Assembly (NCBI GenBank): GCA_965197395.1
Contig: CBDANB010000007.1
Span: 372,001-436,000, forward strand
DNA: 64,000 nt
Origin: CAZYFH01 sp965197395
GTDB taxonomy: Bacteria; Acidobacteriota; Vicinamibacteria; Vicinamibacterales; UBA8438
Direction of reading: 5' to 3'
Under the pieces are notes generated by a model. The model did no database searches. It saw only the letters and a program-made list of their open reading frames with translations, and was not told the origin of the DNA. A program made the position numbers and the translations under genes. Position 1 is the stretch's first letter. Each line of letters starts with the position of its first letter. Positions 33,697 to 42,300 of the stretch are shown here, piece by piece.

Positions 33697-34599
33697 TCAG
33701 CGAGCCACCACGCCGACCTCAGGGATAAACGCTACGTTGCCGGCTGCGGTCCCACCGGGCTGGAGGACGAGCATGCCGGTGTCGGTCCGCCCGACGTCGG
33801 CCAGGTTGAACGCGTCGATGCAATTCGTGGCCGGCTCTACGCAAAAGAAGTCACGTCCCGCCGGCGTGTAAACCACGAGGCACGCATAGACCGGGTCGGC
33901 CGCCATGCGCAGCCGCGCGTCCCACTCTGGCCACTCGATCTGGACACGGCCGCCAAACCCAACGAAATTATTGTCGAGCGGCGTGGCGTCCGGGCTCAGC
34001 CCGCGGCCATCCATCCGCAGGTCGGCCGGTGGCGTCACCAGCCCCGCCGGCATCTTGCGCTCATCGGCGCGCCACATCCGGCCGACCGCAGCACGGACCC
34101 GCACCCCGGACGTCCGGGTGAAGTAGGGGTGGAGCCCGAACCCGACCGGCATCGGCTCAGACGCCGCACTCGTCACGCTGAACCGGACCCGTAGCCCGTC
34201 ACGGCCGAGGGAGAAGGTCTGCCGGGCTCGGTAGGCCCACGGCCACGCCCCGGCCGGGTGCCGGTACTCGATCGTCAGACCGGTGTCCGACGTGTCGACG
34301 ACGGTCCACGCCGCGCGCCAACCATGGCCATGAATCGCATGTGGCTCGGGCTGAAAGTTCTGTGGCAACTGGATGAGGCGGCCGCGAAAATGAAACCGGG
34401 CGTCGCGGATGCGATTCGAGAACGGCACCAGCGGAAAACACGACGTGTCGCCGGGGGCACGGCGCGCGACGGCATCCGCGGCCGCCGGTCGCAGCCACTC
34501 GATGATTGCGCCGTCGTGCTCGGACGCGTAGCGGGTGATGACGCCGCCCGCCTCGGGCGACACGGCGAGCACCGCCGAGCCGGTTCGGAGCTCGACCAC
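33697..34599 (-). CDS. Aldose 1-epimerase family protein
   Basis: 300 residues of a galactose-mutarotase fold. Landmarks are RYASEHDGAIIEWLRPA, CFPLVPFSNRIRDARFHFRG, the first catalytic His in HAIHGHGWRAAW, the second in GFGLHPYFTR, and the general base Glu in FFCVEPATN. Activity is mutarotation of hexoses or removal of substituents at the anomeric centre. No signal peptide is seen. GTG 34599 starts just after the ankyrin gene stop (34604); an ATG at 34650 would overlap that gene by 47 nt. It is the fourth gene of module 1. Confidence 0.85.
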   Translation of the reverse strand: MVELRTGSAVLAVSPEAGGVITRYASEHDGAIIEWLRPAAADAVARRAPGDTSCFPLVPFSNRIRDARFHFRGRLIQLPQNFQPEPHAIHGHGWRAAWTVVDTSDTGLTIEYRHPAGAWPWAYRARQTFSLGRDGLRVRFSVTSAASEPMPVGFGLHPYFTRTSGVRVRAAVGRMWRADERKMPAGLVTPPADLRMDGRGLSPDATPLDNNFVGFGGRVQIEWPEWDARLRMAADPVYACLVVYTPAGRDFFCVEPATNCIDAFNLADVGRTDTGMLVLQPGGTAAGNVAFIPEVGVVAR

Positions 34600-34603
34600 G
34601 GAG

Positions 34604-36115
34604 CTACCGAGCTCCGCTCTCCCGCGCCCCCATCGCCCGTAGCAAGGCAATGGTCGCCGGGGCCGCCTCGCGGTTGCCCTGTCGCCGGCGCGTCACCAGC
34701 GCGAGCGGCGTGAGGCGGCGCGCGTTGGCCGCGTTCAGGTCGGCGCCGTGCTCGACGAGCAGCTCGATGACGCCGTCGAAGCCCTTGTCGACCACGTGGT
34801 GCAGCGCGGTATTGCCGTCCCCGTCGACAGCGACCACATCGGCGCCCGCGTCCAGTGCCGCGCGCACCGCCGCGCGGGTCCCCGGCTCGTCGGTGTGCTC
34901 CGCCTGAAACGCGACGTCGCGGGCGAGCGCGCGATCTCGGCGATCCCAGACGCCGTACCGCCAGCTGGCGCCCGCCGCGAGCATCAACGGCGTCCATCCG
35001 TTTCGCAGCGGGAGCGTCCCATCGGCGCCGGCGGCTACCAGCGCACGCATGATGCCGGCCTCGGCGAACTTGGCGGCCAGCGCGAAGGGCGTCGCGCCGA
35101 GCAGATGCTCGCCGACCATCAACACCTGACCGTTGCGGGTGACGCGGGTCGCCTCGGTCACCTGGGCGTCGGGACGCGCGCCGGCGGCAAGCAGCGCATC
35201 GACGACGTCCCGGTCGCCCGTCAGGACCGCCGCGTGCAGCGCCGTATAGCCGGCGGCCGACGCGTTCGGGTTGGCGCCCTCGGCCAGCAGCAGCGTGGCG
35301 AGCGCGCGGTGACCGCTGTGCGTCGCCACGAGCAGCGCGCTGGCGCCGTCTGGCGCGGTGTCGTTGACGTCGGCGCCGGCGGCGAGGAGCAGGCGCGCGG
35401 AGTCGACATCGCCCTGCCGTGCCGCGAACAGCAGCGCAGTAAAGCCGCCGACATCGGTCTCCTCGGCGTCCGTGCCGTAGCGGCGGCCGAGCTCGCCGTA
35501 CTTGAGATTCGACTGCAGGCGACGACTGATCACCAGGCGCCGGACACGCGACCGGCGAGACAGATCGGCGCCATGGTCGAGCAGCGCCTCCACCACAGCC
35601 GGATGGCGTTCGGCCACGGCCCACATCAGCGCCGTCTGGTCCTCGACGGACTCGCTCGCGTTCACATCCGCGCCGCGCGCCAAAAGCGCGGTCACGGCCG
35701 CCGGATCGCCGGTGCGCGCGCAGCTCATCAGCACGGTCTCGCCCGTGTCGACCGCGGCAGTGGCCTCCGCCCCCGCCTCGAGCAGCGCCTCGACCATTGC
35801 GGCGTTGGCGTTCGTGCAGGCAAGGGACAGCGGGACAACACCGTGGGTGTTCGCAGCCGAGGCGTCCGCACCCGCCGCGATCAAGAGTCGGGCTGTGGCC
35901 AGATCGTCGAGATAGGCCGTCCAGTGCAGCGCCGTCGCACCGTCGGCGTGCGCGGCGTTCACGTCGAGCCCCCGCTCCAGCAAGAGGCGCACCGACGCGC
36001 GATCCTGCCGCTTGACCGCCTCGACGAGCCGGAAATCCGCTCCCTGGGCGCGCAGGTCGACCGCTGAGCACGCGAGAAGGCCGAAGACGGCGAGCACGCC
36101 TACCGTCGTGCGCAT
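34604..36115 (-). CDS. Secreted ankyrin-repeat protein (module 1)
   Basis: 503 residues with a signal peptide (MRTTVGVLAVFGLLACSA... ending LRAQ). About eleven to twelve ankyrin repeats run from residue 27 to the end, e.g. ADGATALHWTAYLDDLATAR, LLIAAGADASAANTHGVVPL, DQTALMWAVAERHPAVVEAL and NTALHHVVDKGFDGVIELLV. Two inserts interrupt the array: a basic SRRSRVRRLVISRRLQSN segment and one around GVWDRRDRALARDVAFQAEH. The protein is exported, so it binds a periplasmic or outer-membrane partner. It is a close paralogue of 54105-55583, and both follow DUF1552 genes. Confidence 0.85.
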   Translation of the reverse strand: MRTTVGVLAVFGLLACSAVDLRAQGADFRLVEAVKRQDRASVRLLLERGLDVNAAHADGATALHWTAYLDDLATARLLIAAGADASAANTHGVVPLSLACTNANAAMVEALLEAGAEATAAVDTGETVLMSCARTGDPAAVTALLARGADVNASESVEDQTALMWAVAERHPAVVEALLDHGADLSRRSRVRRLVISRRLQSNLKYGELGRRYGTDAEETDVGGFTALLFAARQGDVDSARLLLAAGADVNDTAPDGASALLVATHSGHRALATLLLAEGANPNASAAGYTALHAAVLTGDRDVVDALLAAGARPDAQVTEATRVTRNGQVLMVGEHLLGATPFALAAKFAEAGIMRALVAAGADGTLPLRNGWTPLMLAAGASWRYGVWDRRDRALARDVAFQAEHTDEPGTRAAVRAALDAGADVVAVDGDGNTALHHVVDKGFDGVIELLVEHGADLNAANARRLTPLALVTRRRQGNREAAPATIALLRAMGARESGAR

Positions 36116-36130
36116 GTCGTGCGTTCTCTC

Positions 36131-36180
36131 TCCTAGGGCTCAGGGCTCAAGACAAAGGGCTCGAGACCCCTGGGCCCAGG
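36131..36180. repeat. Short GGGCTC-rich direct repeats
   Basis: The gap between ankyrin and DUF1552 genes of module 1 holds GGGCTCAGGGCTCAAG, AAAGGGCTCGAG and CCCTGGGCCCAGG. These are short imperfect direct repeats ending in a palindrome. Its role is unknown. The equivalent gap in module 2 is only 10 bp and lacks it. Confidence 0.35.
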
Positions 36181-36197
36181 ACGTCAGACCACCTCAT

Positions 36198-37535
36198 CTA
36201 CAGGTCCGAGAGACCCGTCAGCTCCCCCGTGCTGTCCCCGATCCGATCGACGTCCACCCCGAGCTTGTCGAGCAGCGACAGATGCAGGTTCGCCAACGGC
36301 GTGCGCGCCGGATAGACGAGGTGACGCCCACCGGCCAGCTGGCCCGCGCCGCCGCCCAGCAGCAGGATCGGCAGATCGTAGGGCGAGTGGGCGTTGCTGT
36401 CGCTCATGCCGGCGCCGTACATGAGCATCACGTGGTCCAGCAAGGACCCATCGCCGTCAGGGGTCGCCTGCAGTTTGTCGAGGAACGACGCGAACAGCTC
36501 AACGTGATACGTGTTGATCGTCGTCAGCTTCTCGAGCGCCTCCGGCACGTTGCGGTGATGCGACAGCGGGTGGTGCGCATCGGGAACCCCGATCTCCCAG
36601 TAGGTGCGACCGCTCAGCTCGTGTCCGCTCATGAACGTGATGACCCGCGTGCGATCTGTCTGATACGCCAGCAGCTGCAGGTCGTACATCAGCCTCGCGT
36701 GCTCCGCAAAGCTCGACGGGACACCCAGGGGCCGCTCCAGCAACGGCACCTCCCGGTCGCCTTGCGCCTCGGCGATCTCGATCCGTCGCTCGACGTCCCG
36801 GACGGCATCGAGGTAGGCGCCGAGCTTCACCTGGTCGCTCGGGCCAAGGGCGGGCCGCAGCCGCGCGACATCGTCGCGCACCGAATCGAGGATGCTGCGC
36901 TGCTCCAGACGCCGGACGCTACGCGCCGCGGGATCGGTGCTGTCGGTGTCGCCGAACAACCGCTCGAACACCGCGCGCGGGTTGTGCTCCATCGGCAGCG
37001 GCGTCGATCCGCTTGCCCAGGAGATGGTGTAGGAAAACGCGCAGCTGAAGCCGCCGCTGTCGCACGAGCCGGCGAAATTGGCGCCTTCCAGCCCGAGCTC
37101 GAGCGACGCGAGCGGCGTCTGCCGCCCCAGCACCTGTGCGGCGATCTGATCCATGGAGACCGCCGTCGGGTTCCACGCGCCCGGATGCTCGGCCGTCAGG
37201 AACTTCGTCGCGGCCCGCGAGTGCGTCCCGCCATTGATCCCCGGCGGCGGTGTGCTGTTGAGCCCGGACAGCACGAGCAGCCGGTCGCGGAACGGTGCGA
37301 GCGGCGCCAGAATGGGCGTCAACTCGAACGCGGCGCCCTCGGCCGCCGGCGTCCAGTTCTGCATGACCATGCCGTTCGGCACATACACCGCGCCGAACCG
37401 CAGCGCTGGTGCGGCCGCGGTCTTGCCGAGCGCGGTGAGCGCCGGCACCATGCCGTCGAGCAGCGGCAGCGCAAGCGTGGCGCCAAGGCCGCGGAGCACG
37501 CGCCGGCGGGGAATCGCCTTCCTGGTGATCATCAT
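36198..37535 (-). CDS. DUF1552 protein, TAT-exported (module 1)
   Basis: 445 residues with a twin-arginine leader (PRRRVLRGLGATLALPLLDG). The rest is one DUF1552 domain: RFGAVYVPNGMVMQNWTPAA, LLVLSGLNS, GGTHSRAATKFLTAEHPGAW, SMDQIAAQVLGRQTPLASLE, PLPMEHNPRAVFERLFGD, YDLQLLAYQTDRTRVITFMS, HHPLSHHRN and LLDHVMLMYGAGMSDSNAHS. The fold is probably related to DUF1501/alkaline-phosphatase-like proteins; the conserved His/Asp residues may bind metal, which is inference. It starts inside the DUF1592-type gene stop (ATGA overlap), so the two are coupled. Confidence 0.85.
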   Translation of the reverse strand: MMITRKAIPRRRVLRGLGATLALPLLDGMVPALTALGKTAAAPALRFGAVYVPNGMVMQNWTPAAEGAAFELTPILAPLAPFRDRLLVLSGLNSTPPPGINGGTHSRAATKFLTAEHPGAWNPTAVSMDQIAAQVLGRQTPLASLELGLEGANFAGSCDSGGFSCAFSYTISWASGSTPLPMEHNPRAVFERLFGDTDSTDPAARSVRRLEQRSILDSVRDDVARLRPALGPSDQVKLGAYLDAVRDVERRIEIAEAQGDREVPLLERPLGVPSSFAEHARLMYDLQLLAYQTDRTRVITFMSGHELSGRTYWEIGVPDAHHPLSHHRNVPEALEKLTTINTYHVELFASFLDKLQATPDGDGSLLDHVMLMYGAGMSDSNAHSPYDLPILLLGGGAGQLAGGRHLVYPARTPLANLHLSLLDKLGVDVDRIGDSTGELTGLSDL

Positions 37536-39955
37536 GAGTCCGCACTCCTCATCTGGAACGGCCGGCTCCCGACGATGCCGAGCACGATGGACGACCAGCG
37601 ATAGTCGTCCGCCGCGGCCGACGTCACTATGCGTCGGATCGTCGGTTGGTCGAAGTACTCGACGTCACGCCCGACTGCGTAGGTCAATAGCTTCTCGGTG
37701 ACGGTTCTGACGAAGCTCACGTCGTACGACGCCAACGCCCGTCGGAACGCGGCGGGACCATCGACCGCCGTGCCGTCGGCCAGCACGCCCGTGGCGTCCA
37801 CCGGTGCCCCCGCCTCGTTTGTCGCCCGCCACCGCCCGATCGCATCGTAGTGCTCGAGCGCAAAGCCAGGCGGATCCATGATCCGATGACACCCGGCGCA
37901 CGCCGGGCTGGCGCGATGCCGCTCCATACGCTCGCGGACCGACCGCACCTCGCGCGCCCCGTGGTTCTCCTCGAGAGCCGGCACGTCGGCCGGCGGCGGA
38001 GGCGGCGGTAACCCGAGGATGTTGTCGAGCACCCACTTCCCTCGCAGGACCGGCGAGGTCCGTGTCGGATAGGCGGTCAATGTCAGCAGGCTGGCATGCC
38101 CGAGCAAGCCGCCGCGTTCCGAGGCATCGAGCGCGATGCGCCGGAATCGCTCGCCGTAGACGCCGGGGATGCCGTAGTGGCGTGCGAGCCGCTCGTTCGC
38201 GAAGGTGTAGTCGGCGGTGAGCAGCTCGCGGAGCCCGCGATCCTCGCGGAGCTGACTCCCGAGAAACAACAATGTTTCCCGCTCCATGTCGGCCCGCAGG
38301 TTCTCGTCGAACTCGTAGAAGACGTCGGCATCCGGCGCCACACCGCGGATGCGCCGAAGCTGGAGCCACTGGCTGGCGAAGTTGTCGACGAGCGCCGTCG
38401 ACCGAGCATCGGCCAGCATGCGTCGCGTCTGGCGTTCGAGCACGCTCGGATCGCGAAGACGCCCCGCCTCGGCGACACGCAGCAGCTCGTCATCGGGAAT
38501 GCTGCTCCACAGGAAGAGCGACAGCCTGGAGGCGAGCTCGAAATCGCTGAGGTGAGTGGCCGCGCCGGGCGCGACCAGCACGCGTTCGAGCGCCTTCTGA
38601 ATCCCGCCTTCGAAGTCGCGCTCGCGCCGCCCGGTCTCGAAGAAGGGCATCAGCGTGGCGACGTCGGCATCGGCCGCGGTGCGGCGATAGGCGCGGCGCG
38701 CGAGCCTCGCCAAGATCTCGGTCGCACACTCCCGCTCGTCGACCTGCGGGGTCGGATAGCAGCTGAACAGCCGGCGCCGGCTCGGCGTGTCACCCGGCCC
38801 CGTCGCGTGGCGCGGACCGGTGATCTCCACGCGATCGACGGCCGCGTTGCCGTGATAGAAGCCGAGTCCGCTAAGCGAAAAGCCAGACAGCCGGCGCTCG
38901 AGAATCCCGGTCGGCTCGGTACGCGAGCCGACGAACGATACGCCGATGACATGTTGCCCCGCCGTCGCGGGAAACCGGACGACGAGTTCCGCATCGGCGC
39001 CGTTGGATACGTAGTCCTCCCAGGCGGGGTCGCCCCGGATCGTGCCGAAGAAGCTGTAGGCGGACGGATAGCCGACCCGGTCGGCGTCGCCGACCGCGAA
39101 CCGCTCGATCAGCGCACCGTCGAGCCGCACCTCGAGCTGATGGGACCTGCCCATCCCGACGATGTAGTCGTAGATCATCCGGCGGAGCCGGACCCTGACT
39201 TCGTACTCCCCATCGAGCGGGAAGTAGTGGCGAACAGCCATCCCGCCGCGCGACCCGAATGGCTGGTCATCGAGACGATCATCCTGATACAGCAGCCGTG
39301 GCGTGCCGTAGGTCGCGGCGGCGTACCCCGGCCCAATCGTCGGGTCGCCGACGGCAAGACGGCTGACGCGATTCGCCGCCGCGAGGTAGCGATCGAACAA
39401 CGCCGGCGAGACGGAGAGCACATTGCCGTTGGTGTCGAAGCCCTGCTGGTCCACGTCGTCGGCCGGGAACAACAACCAGCGCTCGTCGACGTCCAGATGC
39501 AGCAAGCTCCGGACGGCGTTGATGTACTCCGCGGAGGTCAGCCGACGGACCGGCGGCCGGCCGGCGCGTGGACTGGCCATCGCCACCCGGTCGAGCTCGG
39601 ATTCCAGCCACGTCACGAACCGGTCGGCCTCTGCGGTGTCGGGGCGCGGCCGACCGGCGGGCGGCATCATGCCGAGCCGCAGCTTTCGGACGACCTTCTC
39701 CCAGGCTTCGGCGTCCGACCCGACGTGGGTCAGGTCGAGCGGGTCGAACGCAAACGGTACCGCGCCCTGCGCGTGTTGCCGTTCGTTGTGGCAGGTGACG
39801 CAGTACTGGTCGAGCAGGGCGCGATGTGCCGGGACCGGGGCGGGTGCCGTCTCCGCCGTCCGCTGACCGGGACCGGTGGCCAAGACAAGAGAGGTCGCCG
39901 CCGACATCGCCGCGGCCGCAGTTAACGCGACGTACACACCTCTCACGCTCGCCAT
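37532..39955 (-). CDS. Planctomycete-type cytochrome: DUF1587/1592/1588/1585/1595 protein (module 1)
   Basis: 807 residues with a signal peptide. A cytochrome-like N-terminal domain has CVTCH at 52-56, and a second CxxCH is CAGCH in HRASPACAGCHRIMDPPGF near the C-terminus. In order come DUF1587 (RRLTSAEYINAVRSLLHLDV), a carbohydrate-binding-like beta region (GEYEVRVRLRRMIYD), DUF1595/1592 (RLARRAYRRTAADADVATLM, ASRLSLFLWSSIPDDELLRV), DUF1588 (GLLGHASLLTLTAYPTRTSP) and DUF1585. Function is unknown; heme-based oxidation of a polysaccharide or similar polymer has been speculated. ATG 39955 precedes the signal peptide. Confidence 0.85.
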   Translation of the reverse strand: MASVRGVYVALTAAAAMSAATSLVLATGPGQRTAETAPAPVPAHRALLDQYCVTCHNERQHAQGAVPFAFDPLDLTHVGSDAEAWEKVVRKLRLGMMPPAGRPRPDTAEADRFVTWLESELDRVAMASPRAGRPPVRRLTSAEYINAVRSLLHLDVDERWLLFPADDVDQQGFDTNGNVLSVSPALFDRYLAAANRVSRLAVGDPTIGPGYAAATYGTPRLLYQDDRLDDQPFGSRGGMAVRHYFPLDGEYEVRVRLRRMIYDYIVGMGRSHQLEVRLDGALIERFAVGDADRVGYPSAYSFFGTIRGDPAWEDYVSNGADAELVVRFPATAGQHVIGVSFVGSRTEPTGILERRLSGFSLSGLGFYHGNAAVDRVEITGPRHATGPGDTPSRRRLFSCYPTPQVDERECATEILARLARRAYRRTAADADVATLMPFFETGRRERDFEGGIQKALERVLVAPGAATHLSDFELASRLSLFLWSSIPDDELLRVAEAGRLRDPSVLERQTRRMLADARSTALVDNFASQWLQLRRIRGVAPDADVFYEFDENLRADMERETLLFLGSQLREDRGLRELLTADYTFANERLARHYGIPGVYGERFRRIALDASERGGLLGHASLLTLTAYPTRTSPVLRGKWVLDNILGLPPPPPPADVPALEENHGAREVRSVRERMERHRASPACAGCHRIMDPPGFALEHYDAIGRWRATNEAGAPVDATGVLADGTAVDGPAAFRRALASYDVSFVRTVTEKLLTYAVGRDVEYFDQPTIRRIVTSAAADDYRWSSIVLGIVGSRPFQMRSADS

Positions 39956-40071
39956 TTTCTCGATGCGCTCGCTCCCTGTCAATGTCGATGGTCGCGCGAC
40001 GGCGAGCCCCACGCATCCACGCGTGGGTATAGTTTTCGCATGCTACGTGCTCGGCTGGATGCCGGTGACTG

Positions 40072-40166
40072 CCCGGGCGCGCACGGCGCGCCCCGCGGCC
40101 GCGGAGTGGGGCTCTCGGGGTCCCCGCGGAGCGGCCGCGTGGGGTTCGGGGCGAAGCCCCGTCTGA
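40072..40166 (+). repeat. Hairpin-rich 95-bp repeat, copy A
   Basis: This is the first of two tandem copies (period 101 bp). Parts, in order: GCGCGC-ACG-GCGCGC hairpin; an ~18-bp imperfect inverted repeat CGCGGCCGCGGAGTGGGG with CCCCGCGGAGCGGCCGCG; then GGGTT and the hairpin CGGGGC-GAA-GCCCCG followed by TCTGA. Copy A and copy B differ at only a few positions. Together they fill the 317-bp gap between module 1 and recQ. Confidence 0.75.
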
Positions 40167-40172
40167 GAATGC

Positions 40173-40267
40173 CCCGGGCGCGCACGGCGCGCCCCGCGGC
40201 CGCGGAGTGGGGCTCTCAGGGCCCCCGCGGAGCGGCCGCGTGGGGTTCGGGGCGAAGCCCCGTCTGA
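40173..40267 (+). repeat. Hairpin-rich 95-bp repeat, copy B
   Basis: A nearly identical direct copy of A, it ends 5 bp before the recQ start codon. The recQ ribosome binding region is therefore effectively part of the repeat edge (GTCTGATCGTG), and no normal Shine-Dalgarno is visible. This suggests that repeat insertion or expansion displaced the native leader. Confidence 0.75.
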
Positions 40268-40272
40268 TCGTG

Positions 40273-42153
40273 ATGTCCGACGCGGCGCTCACGGAGATCC
40301 TCACGCGGTACTGGGGCTATCGCGCGTTCCGGCCACTGCAGGCCGACGCGATTCAGGCCAATCTCGACGGGCGCGACAGCCTCGTCGTGCTGCCCACGGG
40401 CGGTGGCAAGTCACTCTGCTTTCAGCTGCCCGCGCTCGTCGATGGTCCGGGAGGCGGTCGGCTCGGACTCGTCGTCTCGCCGCTCCTCTCACTGATGAAG
40501 GACCAGGTCGACGGCCTTTTGGCGAGCGGCGTCCCCGCGGCCGCGCTCAACAGCTCGCTCACGCCGGACGAGCGGCAGACCGTGCTGCGTGGGCTCGACG
40601 ACCGGCGATATTCGCTGCTCTACGTCACGCCGGAGCGGCTTGCGGGCGACGGCAGCGCGGCCTTTCATGACTCGCTTCGGCGCTGGGGTGTGGCGTTCGT
40701 CGCCGTCGACGAGGCGCACTGCATCAGCCAGTGGGGACATGAATTCCGGCCGGAGTATCGCCAGCTCGCCGCGGTCCGTGGGTCGCTGCCCGACGCCGCG
40801 TGGCACGCCTTCACCGCCACGGCCACCGAACGGGTGCGCGACGACATCGTCACGCAGCTCGCGCTACGCGACCCGGTGCGACTCGTCGGCTCGTTCGACC
40901 GTCCCAACCTCGTGTATCGCGTCGTGCCGCGGGCAGGCCTGAAGGCGCAGATCCGGGGTGTGGTCGATCGCCACCCGCACGAGGCCGGCATCATCTATTG
41001 CGTGTCCCGGCGCGAGGTCGAAGCCCTCGCGTCCTGGCTTGTCGAGCTCGGGCATCGCGCGAAGCCCTATCACGCGGGGCTGGCCGACCCGACGCGGCGT
41101 GCCCACCAGGAAGCCTTTCTGGACGAGCGGATCGACATCATCGTCGCGACCGTCGCGTTTGGTATGGGCATCGACCGCTCCGACGTGCGCTTCGTGATGC
41201 ACGCCGGCGCCCCGCGGTCGGTGGAGCACTACCAGCAGGAATCGGGACGCGCGGGCCGGGACGGGCTCGAGGCCGAATGCGTGCTGGCATACTCGCCCGC
41301 CGACTTCGCCAAGTGGCGGCAGATGCTCGACGCGAGCGGCGAGCTGACGGACAGCGCGCGGACCCTGCTCCGGGAGATGGAGCGATACGCGGGCGGCACG
41401 CGATGCCGGCATCGGATGCTGCTCGAGTACTTCGGCGAAGCGTACGGTGGGTCGGACTGTGGCGCCTGCGACTGGTGTCTCCACGAGCTCGAGCCGGTCG
41501 ATGACTCGGTGACGCTGGCGCAGAAAATCCTCTCCGCCGTGGCACGCCTCCGGCAACGCTGGGGCGTGGCCCACGTGATCGACGTCCTCCGCGGACGGCT
41601 CACGGACCAGGTGTCAGCACGCGGGCACGACACGCTCAGCACGTTCGGACTCCTGGCCGAGACGCCGATCGCCGAGCTGCGCGGCTATCTCGATCAGCTC
41701 ACATCCCAGGGGTTCCTCATGCGAGCGGGCGACCCGTTTCCGACCCTGCGACTCACCGACGAGGGACTGGCCGCGCTCCGGGCCGAGCGGTCGCTGGTGC
41801 TCTACCGGCAGCCACGTCCCGTCCGCCAGCGCGACCGCGGGCGGCGCCGCGAGTCGGGCGGCACGTCAGCAGCAGCGTCTTGGGACGGGGTCGATGTGGG
41901 GTTGTTTGAAGCGCTGCGCGCCTGTCGCCTCGAGATCGCGCGCGGTCGCGGGGTCCCACCCTACGTCGTCTTTCATGACAACACCCTGCGCGAGCTCGCG
42001 CGGCGGCGGCCGTCGACCGACCGCGCATTGCTGGACGTGCACGGCATTGGCGCGCGCAAGGCGGAGGATCTCGGTGAGACGGTGCTCGACGTGATCCGGC
42101 AGTACAGCGCGGAGCACGGGCTGGCGCTGGACGCCTCGGACCCTGACGATTAG
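40273..42153 (+). CDS. recQ: ATP-dependent DNA helicase RecQ
   Basis: 626-residue 3'-5' DNA helicase for recombination and fork repair. Walker A is PTGGGKS (41-47), the DExH box is DEAH (146-149) in VDEAHCISQWGHEFRPEYR, and helicase motifs follow in FTATAT, GSFDRPNL, GIIYCVSRREVE, YHAGL, VATVAFGMGIDRSDVRFV and QQESGRAGRDG. The zinc-binding Cys set is in TRCRHRMLLEYFG and GGSDCGACDWC, followed by the winged-helix RQC domain and a C-terminal HRDC domain (YVVFHDNTLRELARRRP, LDVHGIGARKAEDLGE). It is bracketed by hairpin repeats. ATG 40273 was chosen; a GTG at 40270 is adjacent. Confidence 0.95.
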   Translation: MSDAALTEILTRYWGYRAFRPLQADAIQANLDGRDSLVVLPTGGGKSLCFQLPALVDGPGGGRLGLVVSPLLSLMKDQVDGLLASGVPAAALNSSLTPDERQTVLRGLDDRRYSLLYVTPERLAGDGSAAFHDSLRRWGVAFVAVDEAHCISQWGHEFRPEYRQLAAVRGSLPDAAWHAFTATATERVRDDIVTQLALRDPVRLVGSFDRPNLVYRVVPRAGLKAQIRGVVDRHPHEAGIIYCVSRREVEALASWLVELGHRAKPYHAGLADPTRRAHQEAFLDERIDIIVATVAFGMGIDRSDVRFVMHAGAPRSVEHYQQESGRAGRDGLEAECVLAYSPADFAKWRQMLDASGELTDSARTLLREMERYAGGTRCRHRMLLEYFGEAYGGSDCGACDWCLHELEPVDDSVTLAQKILSAVARLRQRWGVAHVIDVLRGRLTDQVSARGHDTLSTFGLLAETPIAELRGYLDQLTSQGFLMRAGDPFPTLRLTDEGLAALRAERSLVLYRQPRPVRQRDRGRRRESGGTSAAASWDGVDVGLFEALRACRLEIARGRGVPPYVVFHDNTLRELARRRPSTDRALLDVHGIGARKAEDLGETVLDVIRQYSAEHGLALDASDPDD

Positions 42154-42204
42154 GCCGTCATGGCCCGACGAGAATCTATGACGCGTTGTGGACTGTCTGG
42201 AACG

Positions 42205-42300
42205 GGCCAAGGCGCGCACGGCGCGCCTCGCGGGCGCGGAGTAGGGCCCTCGGTGTCCCCGCGGAGCGCCCGCGGGGGTTCGGGGCGAAGTCCCGTCTAG
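42205..42300 (+). repeat. Hairpin-rich 95-bp repeat, copy C
   Basis: This is a diverged third copy in the same orientation as A and B: GGCGCGCACGGCGCGCC, CGGGCGCGGAGTAGGGCCC, then CCCCGCGGAGCGCCCGCGG and the terminal CGGGGCGAAGTCCCG TCTAG. It lies 51 bp after recQ, and its end overlaps the stop codon of the minus-strand cytochrome gene (42297-42299). With A and B, it flanks recQ as direct repeats. Confidence 0.7.

Noticed and set aside
34275..36071. A 598-codon Arg-rich alternative frame within the ankyrin gene.
   Set aside because: It is a shadow frame; the ankyrin frame has a signal peptide and clear repeats.
40027..40267. Small frames translating the tandem repeat as proline/arginine-rich peptides.
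   Set aside because: The DNA repeat itself explains the peptide repetition; no start signals or conservation pattern support coding.
40072..40267. Two-unit tandem repeat considered as a minimal CRISPR array.
   Set aside because: The units are 95 bp, palindromic and separated by 6 bp; no spacers of suitable length and no cas genes are present.
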